64,000 nucleotides of DNA, from the NCBI GenBank assembly GCA_034722015.1, contig JAYENI010000081.1, positions 1-64,000 of the forward strand, read 5' to 3'. The notes beneath the pieces were generated by a model. That model did not search any database, was not told the DNA's origin, and worked only from the letters and a program-made list of their open reading frames with translations. Shown here one piece after another: positions 7,291-16,147 of this stretch (the stretch's first letter is position 1; each line of letters starts with the position of its first letter). The DNA comes from JAJDOJ01 sp034722015. GTDB lineage: Bacteria > Pseudomonadota > Gammaproteobacteria > JAJDOJ01. The position numbers and the translations under genes are program-made.

Positions 7291-9879
7291 TTGACATTAC
7301 AGAACATGACAGATCACGAACAGCTCGTACTCCCCCCCTCGGGTCGGCCGCGGGCACGACACCGCGTTTCCCTGCGCCACTGGCTGGTAGCGATTGTGCT
7401 GTTACCGTTCATGGTTGGCGCGGCCCTGGCGCATTCCCCGCACGACGTCATCGACGCGCTGGCGCTATCCCCTCAATTCGAGCGGGATGGAACCGTTTTC
7501 ATCGCCAGTTCGAGTCACCTTCTTCGGTCCCGGGACGGAGGTTACGAGTGGAACGAGCTATCCGGCGGACTGGACAATCAGACCTTCTTCTCAGCCATCG
7601 TTCCATCACCCGGCTTCGACTCGGACGGGACCGTCTACATCTCCACTTTCGGAGACGGGGTCTACAAATCGACCGATCGGGGAGACTCCTGGCAAAAGAC
7701 GAATAACGGTTTGCCGGATGGCAATGTCACGGGGCTTGCCATCTCGCCGGGCTATTCGAGCGACGGTGTGGTTCTCGCCGTCGTCCAGGGCAGTGGTCTG
7801 TTTCGCTCCGGGAACGGTGGCGGGGACTGGAGGCGCGCGCTGACCGCCGGCGTGGAAGCGGTGGGGTTCGCACGGGGGGTGTCATCGAAACTGGCGGTTG
7901 CCGGGGACGCCGGGGGGCGCCTGTATCGTTCCACCGACAGTGGCGGGACCTGGGACGTCGTCGAAAGTGCCGCGCTGGACGGAGCGATCACAAGTATCGC
8001 AATCGCGGCAGGCACGTCCTCTTCTCCGGGTGAGGTGTTCGTCGGCACCGCGAGTGGGGCCCTCTACCGCAGCACGGATGCCGGTCAACGGTTTGAACGC
8101 CTGAAGAGGGCGTTTGGAGACCATAAGGCGCCCGTCGTCGCGGTCTCCGTATCACCGGACTATGCGAACGACCGGTCGGTGATCGTGTCGACCGGGGAAG
8201 AGGCCGCGTTCATCTCGATCGACGGCGGTGCCAACTGGAAAAAGTGGTCCGACGGCCTGACCACGGACCCCCAGGCCCATTCGGTCAAATACGACTCCCC
8301 GAGTTTCCGTGAAGCGGTCTTCTCGGGGGGGTATGTGCGGGACAGAACCATTTATCTTGCCGGTTTTGACGGTCTTTTCGTCTCGACTGACGCCGGGCAA
8401 AGCTGGAACCAGGCGGAGGTCATGCCGGTACGCCTGATCAAGGGCATTGCGACCGGGGATGCCGGCAAAGGCGTGAGTGTCGTCGGACTCGGGACCTATG
8501 GTGGCGGGGGATATTTTTCCCGGGACGGCGGCAATTCCTGGGTGGTCGGGAACCAGGGCCTGGCCAGGACGCGTCTTTCCAGCCTGACATTTTCCGACAG
8601 CTTTGCCGAGGACCGGACGATCTATTCCGGCGCCTACGGAAAGTTGCTGAAGTCTATTGACGGCGGCGAAAGCTGGACGGCCACCGGCCACGGAGAAGAG
8701 CAGGATCTTGGCTACGACACAAGACGGTTCGCCAGCAAGGTGTTGCGGAAACTCGGACTCGATTCCCTGCACGAGGCGTGGTTTGCCGGGCACAGCTTTC
8801 AGGACCCCTATCCGACTGTCGTCGCGATTGCGCCGGATGAAAAGACACTGTTCTTCGGGACCCGCTGGCACGGGATCTATCGTTCCGACGATGCCGGTGA
8901 GACTTCCGAGCCATTGTGGGACGCCGACGGACACGCAGTCACGGGGGTAACCCTGTCGCCTGATTTTGCAAATGACCGAACCGTGTTCGCAACTGTTCGG
9001 AAAATCGGAATCGTCAAATCGACGGACGGCGGCGAGTCCTGGGAGCCAATGAACGAAGGTCTCACTCCTGTTCTGGCATGGCGGGATCAGTCCGAGTCCC
9101 GTCGTTCGGCCATGGACGTGCGGCTGGCGTTGCCGGATGATTTCGACAAGACCGATTGGCTGGCGGCCGGGACCGAGGCGGGTCTCCATGTATCGCCGGA
9201 CGGTGGCGAGACATGGACGAAATCGGGCGCTGCCGAGGTCTCCGGAAATATCGAGGCGATCGCGGTGTCGCCCGAATTCGCAAGCACCCGCACCCTTGTC
9301 ATCAATGTCAAGGGTAAGGGCATCTACATCAGCAGGGATGCCGGCAATTCATTTGTCCGCCCGTCCGGGGGGCCGATCGACCGGATACGCTATCTGGCGT
9401 TCTCTCCGTTGTACGCGAGCGACGAAACGATTTATGCCGCGTCGGACGAGAACCTGTATCGGTCTACCGACGGGGGGGCCGGGTGGTCGGTGGTCTCGAG
9501 GCCCGCGCGGTACGAAAATATCAGGGAGCCGGTGCGCTTCACCGGGACCTGGAAACGGGAAAACGGCGGCGAGTTCAGCGGCCTGAGCAGCACATGGTCA
9601 GATACACCGGGTGACCGCGTCGAACTGCGGTTCGTTGGCACCGGAGCGACCTGGATCGGCGGGTCGGGAACCGGATATGGCAGGGCGGATGTCTACATCG
9701 ACGGCGAGCGTGTGGAAACCGTGGATCTCTTCGGTGAAGAGGACGGGCTGGGGGAGGTATACCGCTACGAGGGACTGGACTACGGCCCGCATGTCATCGC
9801 GGTGGTCGTTGCAGACAAGCGGAATACGCACTCCGCGGGGAACCGCGTGTCGGTTGACGCCTTCGATATCGCGCCGTGA
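7291..9879 (+). CDS. Secreted Asp-box (BNR/sortilin-like) beta-propeller protein
   Basis: The protein has 862 residues, with a membrane-spanning signal segment (residues about 28-47, ending ALAHSP). Fourteen Asp-box motifs of the form S-x-D-x-G-x-x-W are visible (for example STDRGDSW, STDAGQSW, STDGGESW), alternating with LSPxFxxDGTV strands. This predicts one or two multi-bladed propellers. The last ~110 residues (VELRFVGTGATWIGG; VYIDGERVETVDLF) form a jelly-roll like that of carbohydrate-binding modules. No sialidase active-site arginine triad is evident, so binding rather than hydrolysis is likely. The start is TTG with AGGA 8 nt upstream; ATG at 7306 is an alternative. A sulfotransferase-like gene follows. 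Confidence 0.85.
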   Translation: MTLQNMTDHEQLVLPPSGRPRARHRVSLRHWLVAIVLLPFMVGAALAHSPHDVIDALALSPQFERDGTVFIASSSHLLRSRDGGYEWNELSGGLDNQTFFSAIVPSPGFDSDGTVYISTFGDGVYKSTDRGDSWQKTNNGLPDGNVTGLAISPGYSSDGVVLAVVQGSGLFRSGNGGGDWRRALTAGVEAVGFARGVSSKLAVAGDAGGRLYRSTDSGGTWDVVESAALDGAITSIAIAAGTSSSPGEVFVGTASGALYRSTDAGQRFERLKRAFGDHKAPVVAVSVSPDYANDRSVIVSTGEEAAFISIDGGANWKKWSDGLTTDPQAHSVKYDSPSFREAVFSGGYVRDRTIYLAGFDGLFVSTDAGQSWNQAEVMPVRLIKGIATGDAGKGVSVVGLGTYGGGGYFSRDGGNSWVVGNQGLARTRLSSLTFSDSFAEDRTIYSGAYGKLLKSIDGGESWTATGHGEEQDLGYDTRRFASKVLRKLGLDSLHEAWFAGHSFQDPYPTVVAIAPDEKTLFFGTRWHGIYRSDDAGETSEPLWDADGHAVTGVTLSPDFANDRTVFATVRKIGIVKSTDGGESWEPMNEGLTPVLAWRDQSESRRSAMDVRLALPDDFDKTDWLAAGTEAGLHVSPDGGETWTKSGAAEVSGNIEAIAVSPEFASTRTLVINVKGKGIYISRDAGNSFVRPSGGPIDRIRYLAFSPLYASDETIYAASDENLYRSTDGGAGWSVVSRPARYENIREPVRFTGTWKRENGGEFSGLSSTWSDTPGDRVELRFVGTGATWIGGSGTGYGRADVYIDGERVETVDLFGEEDGLGEVYRYEGLDYGPHVIAVVVADKRNTHSAGNRVSVDAFDIAP

Positions 9880-9921
9880 CCCGTGTCCGGCGATGTACTG
9901 TGCAATCGAGGATTCGGTTTG

Positions 9922-10854
9922 ATGTCTGAAACGAAACGAATCGCCAGGGTCTTCAACCGGTTGCTGGAGAGGGCCAGCCGGCTGAACTATGGACTGGCCA
10001 AAAGGCACTATTTTTCGAAGCAGGAAAAGGAATACCGGGGCCTTTCAAACCCGCCTCTGCTCGTCTATCAGATGGGAAAGGTCGGCTCGTCCACCGCCGT
10101 CGCGACCTTGAATACAGTGGACCTCGATGCGCCGATCTACCACGTACATTTCCTCTCACCGGATCTGGTGGAAAAATACGAGGCGAAGCGCAGGCCTTAC
10201 CTCAGGACGCGGAAGGCCGGGGACCTCAAGCACATCTGGCAGTACCAGTTCATCCGCAAGCTTCTGAACGACCCGGGCCGTTCGGGCAAGTGGCGGGTGA
10301 TCTCGCTGGTGCGAGACCCCGTCGCACGAAATCTGGCGACATTTTTCGAACACATCGAGGTCCAGGCGGAGGACGGCGATTGCTGGGACCTGAAATCATG
10401 GGAATACCAGTTTGAAACCCGGGTCTGCCGCGAGGATCAGGAACGACTGATCGAGCTGTTCTACGAGAAGTGCCGGCACGACACGCCGCTGGTGTACTTC
10501 GACCGGGAATTTCGCGATGTCCTTGGTTTCGATATCTTCGAAACGGGATTTCCCGTGAAGCGCGGGTACCAGATCACCCGACGTGACAACGCGGATTTTC
10601 TCGTGATCCGGCTGGAGGACCTGAACCGTTGCGCGACGCAGGCCTTCTCGGAGTTTCTGGGGGTCGACGGGCTGCGACTGGTCAACCGGAATGTCGGGGG
10701 AGGCAAGGAGTACGCGGAGATCTACGACCGGTTCAAGCGCATCATCAAGCTGCCGCCCGACTACCTCGACAGGATGTACGACTCGAAATTCGCGAGGCAC
10801 TTTTACACCGAAGCAGAGATCGCAGAATTCAGGAAACGCTGGACCCGGTCCTGA
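9922..10854 (+). CDS. Sulfotransferase-like protein (putative capsular polysaccharide modification)
   Basis: The 310-residue cytosolic protein carries QMGKVGSST near its N terminus, like a PAPS 5'-phosphosulfate-binding loop, and SLVRDPVARN further on, like a 3'-phosphate-binding motif. This resembles the putative capsular polysaccharide synthesis/sulfotransferase group. The chosen start (ATG 9922) has GAGGA 9 nt upstream; a GTG at 9883 would add 13 residues without a ribosome site. It follows the Asp-box protein by about 40 bp on the same strand, so a shared transcript is likely. It probably sulfates a surface glycan, but acceptor and donor are inferred. Confidence 0.7.
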   Translation: MSETKRIARVFNRLLERASRLNYGLAKRHYFSKQEKEYRGLSNPPLLVYQMGKVGSSTAVATLNTVDLDAPIYHVHFLSPDLVEKYEAKRRPYLRTRKAGDLKHIWQYQFIRKLLNDPGRSGKWRVISLVRDPVARNLATFFEHIEVQAEDGDCWDLKSWEYQFETRVCREDQERLIELFYEKCRHDTPLVYFDREFRDVLGFDIFETGFPVKRGYQITRRDNADFLVIRLEDLNRCATQAFSEFLGVDGLRLVNRNVGGGKEYAEIYDRFKRIIKLPPDYLDRMYDSKFARHFYTEAEIAEFRKRWTRS

Positions 10855-10973
10855 CCGACCTCCCAATCCTCGTTTGAGGAGAATAGTCGCCTCGTGTGAC
10901 GAGAACGGACACGAAGTCCGGCCAGCGACGCTTTTCCGCAGCAGGCCTTCCATTCTCGGACAGGCCTAGAGCA

Positions 10974-12488
10974 CTAGGTGTACGTGAGTGTGACGTCGGC
11001 TGCTTTCAGGTAGGCCGCTTCGCGTTCAAGCTCGAATTCCGTCAATGGGTGAGCCTCCAGCCAGCCCTTGGGGAACAACAGGTTGAGGCTTCCCTTTCCG
11101 GCCCTGGCCCGGATGCGTGGTGGTTGCGTATCGTCGCGACTACGGTGAAACAAAACGGCGAGTCGCAACAGTACACACAGCTTGATTGCCGGGCCATCAC
11201 AGGGATTCGGCAAGGCGTCAAAGATGGTTCGTGGAAACTTGCGGCGATGACCGCGTACCAGCGCCGCGAGTATCCGCTGTTCCGAACCGGAAAACCCGGA
11301 AAGATCCGAATGTTCCAGCAGATATGCCCCATGCTTCTGGTACTGGCTGTGCGAGATCGCCAGCCCGGCTTCATGCAGGTGGGCGGCCCATGACAACATG
11401 TCGCCGAAATCGTCCCGGGACAAACCCCAGGGTTTCTCGACCTGTCCCAGCAAATGCAACGCGGTAGACTCCACGCGCGCTGCGTGCTCGGATTCCACGC
11501 CACAGCGCACCGATAGAGTCGTCACGGTGCGACCCCTGATGTCATCATGCCGGATACGGCCTACCAGGTCATAAAGGAGTCCTTCCCGCAGGGCCTCGTC
11601 CGAGACGCTCATCTGCTCGATACCCAATGCCTCGAAGACGCCGAACAGTACAGCGAATCCCCCCGGAATTACGGGTCTACGGTCTTCGCTGAGCCCCTCG
11701 AGTTTGAGGTTCTTCACCGAGCCGGCTTTAAGCAAACTTTCGCGCATCTGCCGCATCGAGTCCAGTGTGATACCCGCGTCGCTCCATCCGGCCGCCTGAA
11801 CGATGTCGCGGATCGATCGAATCGTTCCCGAACTGCCCACCGCTGTGTTCCAGCCTGTGTTCCGATAGCTCACTTCAACAGGCCTGACCTCCAGCCGGGC
11901 GGCAAGCCGTGCCCTGTCCATGTTCTTGCTGCTGATGCGTCCATCTCCAAACCAGGCGCGACTCATACTGACACACCCCATATGCAGGCTTTCACGCTGA
12001 ATGGGTTCGAATGCCTCACCGATGATCAGTTCTGTGCTGCCCCCCCCGATATCGATCACCAGTCTACGATCATCGCTCGCGGCCAGACCGTGCGACACCC
12101 CGAGGTATACCAGCCGCGCCTCTTCGCGACCCGTGACAATCTCGATGGGGTGTCCAAGCGCCTGTTCGGCCAACACCAGAAAGTTGCCTGAATCCTGCAC
12201 CTGACGCAGCGTGTTGGTGCCGACTGCACGCACACTGCCATCGGGCATGGAGTGCAGGCGTTGCCCGAACCGCCCAAGACAAGCGAGTGCACGATCCTTT
12301 GCCTCGTCGGTGAGCGTCTTGTCCTCTTGCAATCCGGCGCCCAGCCGGACCATTTCCCTCAGACGATCGATGATCTGAAGCTGACCGTCGGTCACACGCG
12401 CGACGATCATATGAAAACTGTTGGATCCCAGGTCGATTGCAGCGACCAGTTCGGGCGGCTTTCTGAAGTACTTCGAGAATCCCAGCAT
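10974..12488 (-). CDS. ppx: Exopolyphosphatase / Ppx-GppA phosphatase
   Basis: Ppx hydrolyses terminal phosphates from polyphosphate (GppA members act on pppGpp). The 504-residue product has the ASKHA phosphate-1 motif AIDLGSNSFHM, the second glycine-rich loop DIGGGSTELI, and the C-terminal helical HD-like domain (HLHEAGLAISH) of long, bacterial Ppx proteins. Position next to phosphate transport genes fits a polyphosphate role. A MITE copy ends 25 bp upstream of its start codon and so sits in the promoter/leader region. No ppk is seen nearby. Confidence 0.93.
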   Translation of the reverse strand: MLGFSKYFRKPPELVAAIDLGSNSFHMIVARVTDGQLQIIDRLREMVRLGAGLQEDKTLTDEAKDRALACLGRFGQRLHSMPDGSVRAVGTNTLRQVQDSGNFLVLAEQALGHPIEIVTGREEARLVYLGVSHGLAASDDRRLVIDIGGGSTELIIGEAFEPIQRESLHMGCVSMSRAWFGDGRISSKNMDRARLAARLEVRPVEVSYRNTGWNTAVGSSGTIRSIRDIVQAAGWSDAGITLDSMRQMRESLLKAGSVKNLKLEGLSEDRRPVIPGGFAVLFGVFEALGIEQMSVSDEALREGLLYDLVGRIRHDDIRGRTVTTLSVRCGVESEHAARVESTALHLLGQVEKPWGLSRDDFGDMLSWAAHLHEAGLAISHSQYQKHGAYLLEHSDLSGFSGSEQRILAALVRGHRRKFPRTIFDALPNPCDGPAIKLCVLLRLAVLFHRSRDDTQPPRIRARAGKGSLNLLFPKGWLEAHPLTEFELEREAAYLKAADVTLTYT

Positions 12489-12513
12489 ATCGAATTTCCT
12501 CTATGTGACCGTG

Positions 12514-12670
12514 GGCGACTTCTGTCAAATGACATACCATCCTGCTTGTCTTTTCGTCCGTCCTCTATGTTGTGACAACAGTTGCATAGTTCGACTATGC
12601 GCCTGTCGTCGCGCCTTGATGACGAACGAAAATCCCGCGCGATCTGGTATGTCATTTTCCGGCAATCGCC
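12514..12670 (+). mobile_element. MITE copy A (157 bp)
   Basis: Full-length copy bounded by ggcgacttctg at the left and ggcaatcgcc at the right, with terminal repeats reading toward GACATACC on both sides. The central hairpin is GCATAGT-tcg-ACTATGC. Flanks are GTG and TTG, so the 3-bp duplication seen at other copies is not preserved. It lies between ppx and the gene at 12652-14133 (both minus) and supplies that gene's last six codons and stop. Confidence 0.85.
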
Positions 12671-14133
12671 TTGACTTCCTCGACCCGTTTGATTCCACTC
12701 CGGTTTAACACGATGCGAAAACGTTTGTACAGCTCGCCACGAGAGGTCAAATACCGGATCACCAGACTGATGTGGTACACCTTGCTACCTGCCCCCCTGT
12801 AATACCGGTCGCCATCCACCACGAAAACCGCCTTGTCGGGGTTATCCATCTTCCGGACGAACCTCGACATGCCCAGCCTCCAGATGTCCGTGATTCCGTC
12901 TATCGGTGTGTTCCGGTAAACCTGCTCGAAGTTTCGGGAAAATATCGTCATGGATTTCCGGTAGAGAAAAACCTTTTCGCCTAACTGGTCGTTATCGATT
13001 CGGGTGATCGGGTCGCGATTCCTGAGTCTGCGAATCTCCGGCTGCAGTTTACTGTCGGACATGAACTGGAAGGCCTCCCTGCTGACACCCAGCTGATTTC
13101 CGCGCGACCCACCGCATATCTTTACTTTATGGTCGAAGAATCGGCTCTGTACCTTCTTGTTGACATAAAGGCGGACCAGTTCCTTGATTCGATCCTTGAA
13201 CATGTAACTGACCACGAGGGCGACAAAGAACGCCATGGTGAAATTTCCGTATGTCTGCTGGGTCAGAAAAGCCACCGTCGTTGCAAAAACCATCGCCAGT
13301 CCGGCCGCCAGGCTGTAGACCACCTGCTCGGTGATTCGACCCTCGGGGCGAACGCTCGTATCGAGAAACAGGATGCTTTCCATGAGCCTTTTCAGAACGC
13401 CGCGGCGATAAATAAACGCTTCATTGTCCGAGTCGGCAGTGGGTATTGACGGATAACCCTGTTCAATTCGGTACGTGACCTCTTCAGTGATGATATCGAG
13501 AAGCGCCTTTCTGTAGCCTCCAGGGTTGTCGTCAGAAAGTTTCCCGGTCTTTTCCAGAATGTCGAAAGTGAATTGTTCGACAGTTGTGCTGATGTATTCG
13601 TCGGCAAGCGCGTAGATGGAACGAATCCTGTCGTCGATCGAGGGCAGGGCAACCATTTCACGAAGACTTCTGAACCTTGGAAGGATCGTTTCCAGGTTGG
13701 GCAGGTAGTGTTCAACCAGATATTCCGCATCCGTTGAATTGCGCGCATTTGCTATCAGGTCGACATGGTCTCGTATGGAACTTTTAAGGATGCAGCAGAA
13801 CAACTTGATCTGGTTTTCGCAATTCCTGATCGCCGCGTCTGACTTGTGATCGGTCAGGTCTTTAAGGGCGGTCTCCAGTGCGACAAACGGGCTGTCGACG
13901 GCAGAGGCGATGTCGCGTAGCAATACAGTCGGTAGCTTGAACCGGATATAGGTCTGAGTGTCCCTGTAGAACAGGTATTTCGGATAGGTATCCGGGTTGA
14001 CGTCAAGGCTGTTGGGGACAAAGACAAACGCCTCGATCGCATAGGCTGTATGTTTCTGATCTTGCTCAAGCTTGTAATCCGACTTGATCTCGACCTGAAA
14101 CTTTCCAGAGGTCCTTATGGTTTCTTCGATCAT
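12652..14133 (-). CDS. Hypothetical membrane protein, two transmembrane helices
   Basis: The 493-residue protein matches no family I recognise. Residues 1-260 are soluble and helical, two hydrophobic segments follow (VVYSLAAGLAMVFATTVAFL and FTMAFFVALVVSYMF), and the C-terminal ~180 residues are soluble and beta/alpha mixed, ending in a VYHISLVIRYL strand. Both soluble parts should face the cytosol. The last residues, KAIAGK, and the stop are encoded by the terminal repeat of MITE copy A, so the original C terminus has been replaced or extended. It lies downstream of the SulP permease on the same strand. Confidence 0.75.
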   Translation of the reverse strand: MIEETIRTSGKFQVEIKSDYKLEQDQKHTAYAIEAFVFVPNSLDVNPDTYPKYLFYRDTQTYIRFKLPTVLLRDIASAVDSPFVALETALKDLTDHKSDAAIRNCENQIKLFCCILKSSIRDHVDLIANARNSTDAEYLVEHYLPNLETILPRFRSLREMVALPSIDDRIRSIYALADEYISTTVEQFTFDILEKTGKLSDDNPGGYRKALLDIITEEVTYRIEQGYPSIPTADSDNEAFIYRRGVLKRLMESILFLDTSVRPEGRITEQVVYSLAAGLAMVFATTVAFLTQQTYGNFTMAFFVALVVSYMFKDRIKELVRLYVNKKVQSRFFDHKVKICGGSRGNQLGVSREAFQFMSDSKLQPEIRRLRNRDPITRIDNDQLGEKVFLYRKSMTIFSRNFEQVYRNTPIDGITDIWRLGMSRFVRKMDNPDKAVFVVDGDRYYRGAGSKVYHISLVIRYLTSRGELYKRFRIVLNRSGIKRVEEVKAIAGK

Positions 14134-14224
14134 CGTCGACCCGCGGTGACTGTTGATTCATCGGTTGATGGTGCCGGATACTGCTGATACATGAGTGTGC
14201 CCTGTGTCGTGCCGTCGTTCGAGG

Positions 14225-16066
14225 TCAGTCCCCCGGTTCTTTCGCCGCGCTTTTCGCGACTGACGGTTTAGGTCCGGAAGCTCTCCGCTCGGGCTTCTCC
14301 GATTCCGCTTCGTTTCGTTGCCTCGCCTGTTTCAGATAGGCATTTACCGCAGGCTTCAGGGTCTGGAACCGGTATCCTTTCGCCAGCTTGCGTCGCTCGA
14401 GCGCCCAACCCTGATTGAAATAGTCCTCCAGGGTTCTTTTTACACGCGCGTAGAAAAGGGAAATGCCCTGTTCGGCCAGCTCGGCGCGCAGTGCGTCGAG
14501 TTTCATCAGACCCGTGGCGTCCAGAACATTGATGGCGCTGGCGTCGACGACGACCCATTCCACCGGGGTCTTGGCCCGGGCAATGATCGAGCGCACCCGG
14601 TCCCTGAAATAATCCGCGTTGTAGAAGACGATGTTGGCGTCGAACCGGTAGATAATCAGTCCCGGGATGGTGGTGGCCTGTGGGTAGTCGGCGATGTCGT
14701 GGAAGCCCTTCATGCCGGCAACGCGACCGAGGATGGCGTCGTGCGGCCTCGACCCGACCGTCAGCAACCAGACCAGCGACAGGGCCACGGCCAGCAGCAC
14801 GCCGGGAAGCACCCCCAGAACGAGTACGCCCAGGGTGGTGGTGACCGACAGCAGCAGTTCGCGATAGCTCATGCGAAACAGGGACCGGAGACGGGACCAG
14901 TCGAACAGCCCGGCAGCGGAAACGACGATGACCGCGGCCAGTGTGACGTTTGGTATCCAGGCCAGCGGGCCGGTGAGGAAAAGCAGAACCAGCAGCATCG
15001 TCCCGCCCGCCACGATCCCCACAAGCTGGGTCTTGCCGCCCATGGCGCTATTGACCGCGGTTCGTGAGTCGGCGCCGGTCACGGGGAAGCCCTGGAGCAG
15101 CCCGGTGCCGAGGTTGCAGGCGCCGAAGGCGATCATCTCCTGATTGGCGTTGATGTCGTACCCGTTTCGCTGGGCAAAACTCTTTGCGGTCAGGATGCCG
15201 CTGGTGAAACTCACCAGCACGATGCCCGCCGCCGAACCCAGGATATGTTCGAACAGATCGAGGTCGAATCCGGGCAGGTGCACCGCGGGAATTCCCGCAG
15301 GCACGTTGCCCAGCAGGGCGATGCCGCGCTCCTCCAGCCCCAGTGTCGGCACGGCGGCGATACTGGCCGCTACCACCACGAATGCGCCCGGTATCCCCGG
15401 TGCGACGCGGCGCAGCACCACGAGCGCCAGGAGCACGCTGGCCCCGAGCACCAGCGTGGGAAGGTGAAACTGATCGACCCTTTCCGCGAACTCGATGAGT
15501 TTGGGAATGAATTCCGATGCGTCTCCCGAATATCCGAACAGCGTTTTCAGTTGACCCGCCAGGATCAGCAGCGCGATGCCGTTCAGGTATCCGGTGAGAA
15601 TCGGCATGGACAGGAAGTTGGCGATGAACCCGAGTCGCGCGACACCACCGATGATATAAATCAACCCGGTCATCAGCGTCAGGACGACGAGCAACGCCAT
15701 GTACTTGTCCGGGTCACCGGCGGCCAGTGGTCCGAGTGTCGCCGCGACGATGATACAGGTTGCCGCGTCAGGCCCGGTCATCAACTGGCGGGATGACCCG
15801 AACAGCGCATAGATGAACAGCGGAAAGATGGCGGAGTACATGCCGAAGACGGCCGGAACACCCGCAAGCTCGGCGTATGCGATACCCACGGGCAACGCGA
15901 TGGCCGCGACGGAAAGGCCGGCGCCAACATCATTGGGCAGCCAGGATGCCCTGTACTCGAGCAGGGTTGCCAGCCCGGGGAAGAATCTACGGACCTGGTA
16001 TTGGGCTTTTCGTCTGTTGTGGCTACTGACTTTCAATTGAGAACAAGCATCCTGGTTTTCGAGCAA
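14225..16066 (-). CDS. SulP family anion permease with STAS domain
   Basis: This inner-membrane transporter of 613 residues probably moves sulfate, bicarbonate or a dicarboxylate. The SulP signature is seen in the first helices (AIALPVGIAYAELAGVP; MYSAIFPLFIYALFGSS), with about 12-14 membrane segments to residue 420. A C-terminal STAS domain (WVVVDASAINVLDATGLMKL) carries the loop used for regulation, and a charged tail of ~50 residues (ERRASGPKPSVAKS) follows. The start is uncertain: TTG at 16066 is the only initiation codon giving a normal N terminus, without a strong ribosome site. It follows the HBM sensor gene by 81 bp. Substrate cannot be read from sequence. Confidence 0.88.
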   Translation of the reverse strand: MLENQDACSQLKVSSHNRRKAQYQVRRFFPGLATLLEYRASWLPNDVGAGLSVAAIALPVGIAYAELAGVPAVFGMYSAIFPLFIYALFGSSRQLMTGPDAATCIIVAATLGPLAAGDPDKYMALLVVLTLMTGLIYIIGGVARLGFIANFLSMPILTGYLNGIALLILAGQLKTLFGYSGDASEFIPKLIEFAERVDQFHLPTLVLGASVLLALVVLRRVAPGIPGAFVVVAASIAAVPTLGLEERGIALLGNVPAGIPAVHLPGFDLDLFEHILGSAAGIVLVSFTSGILTAKSFAQRNGYDINANQEMIAFGACNLGTGLLQGFPVTGADSRTAVNSAMGGKTQLVGIVAGGTMLLVLLFLTGPLAWIPNVTLAAVIVVSAAGLFDWSRLRSLFRMSYRELLLSVTTTLGVLVLGVLPGVLLAVALSLVWLLTVGSRPHDAILGRVAGMKGFHDIADYPQATTIPGLIIYRFDANIVFYNADYFRDRVRSIIARAKTPVEWVVVDASAINVLDATGLMKLDALRAELAEQGISLFYARVKRTLEDYFNQGWALERRKLAKGYRFQTLKPAVNAYLKQARQRNEAESEKPERRASGPKPSVAKSAAKEPGD

Positions 16067-16147
16067 TACCGGAACGAGTTGCGGAACATTGAACGGCGGG
16101 ACCCTGCCCGTCGGGCTTTGTCGTGTGTCACTGTGCCAGCGGAAGAC

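Noticed and set aside
7291..9879. Annotation as a sialidase from its Asp-boxes
   Set aside because: Asp-boxes occur in many propellers; no arginine triad or FRIP motif is seen.
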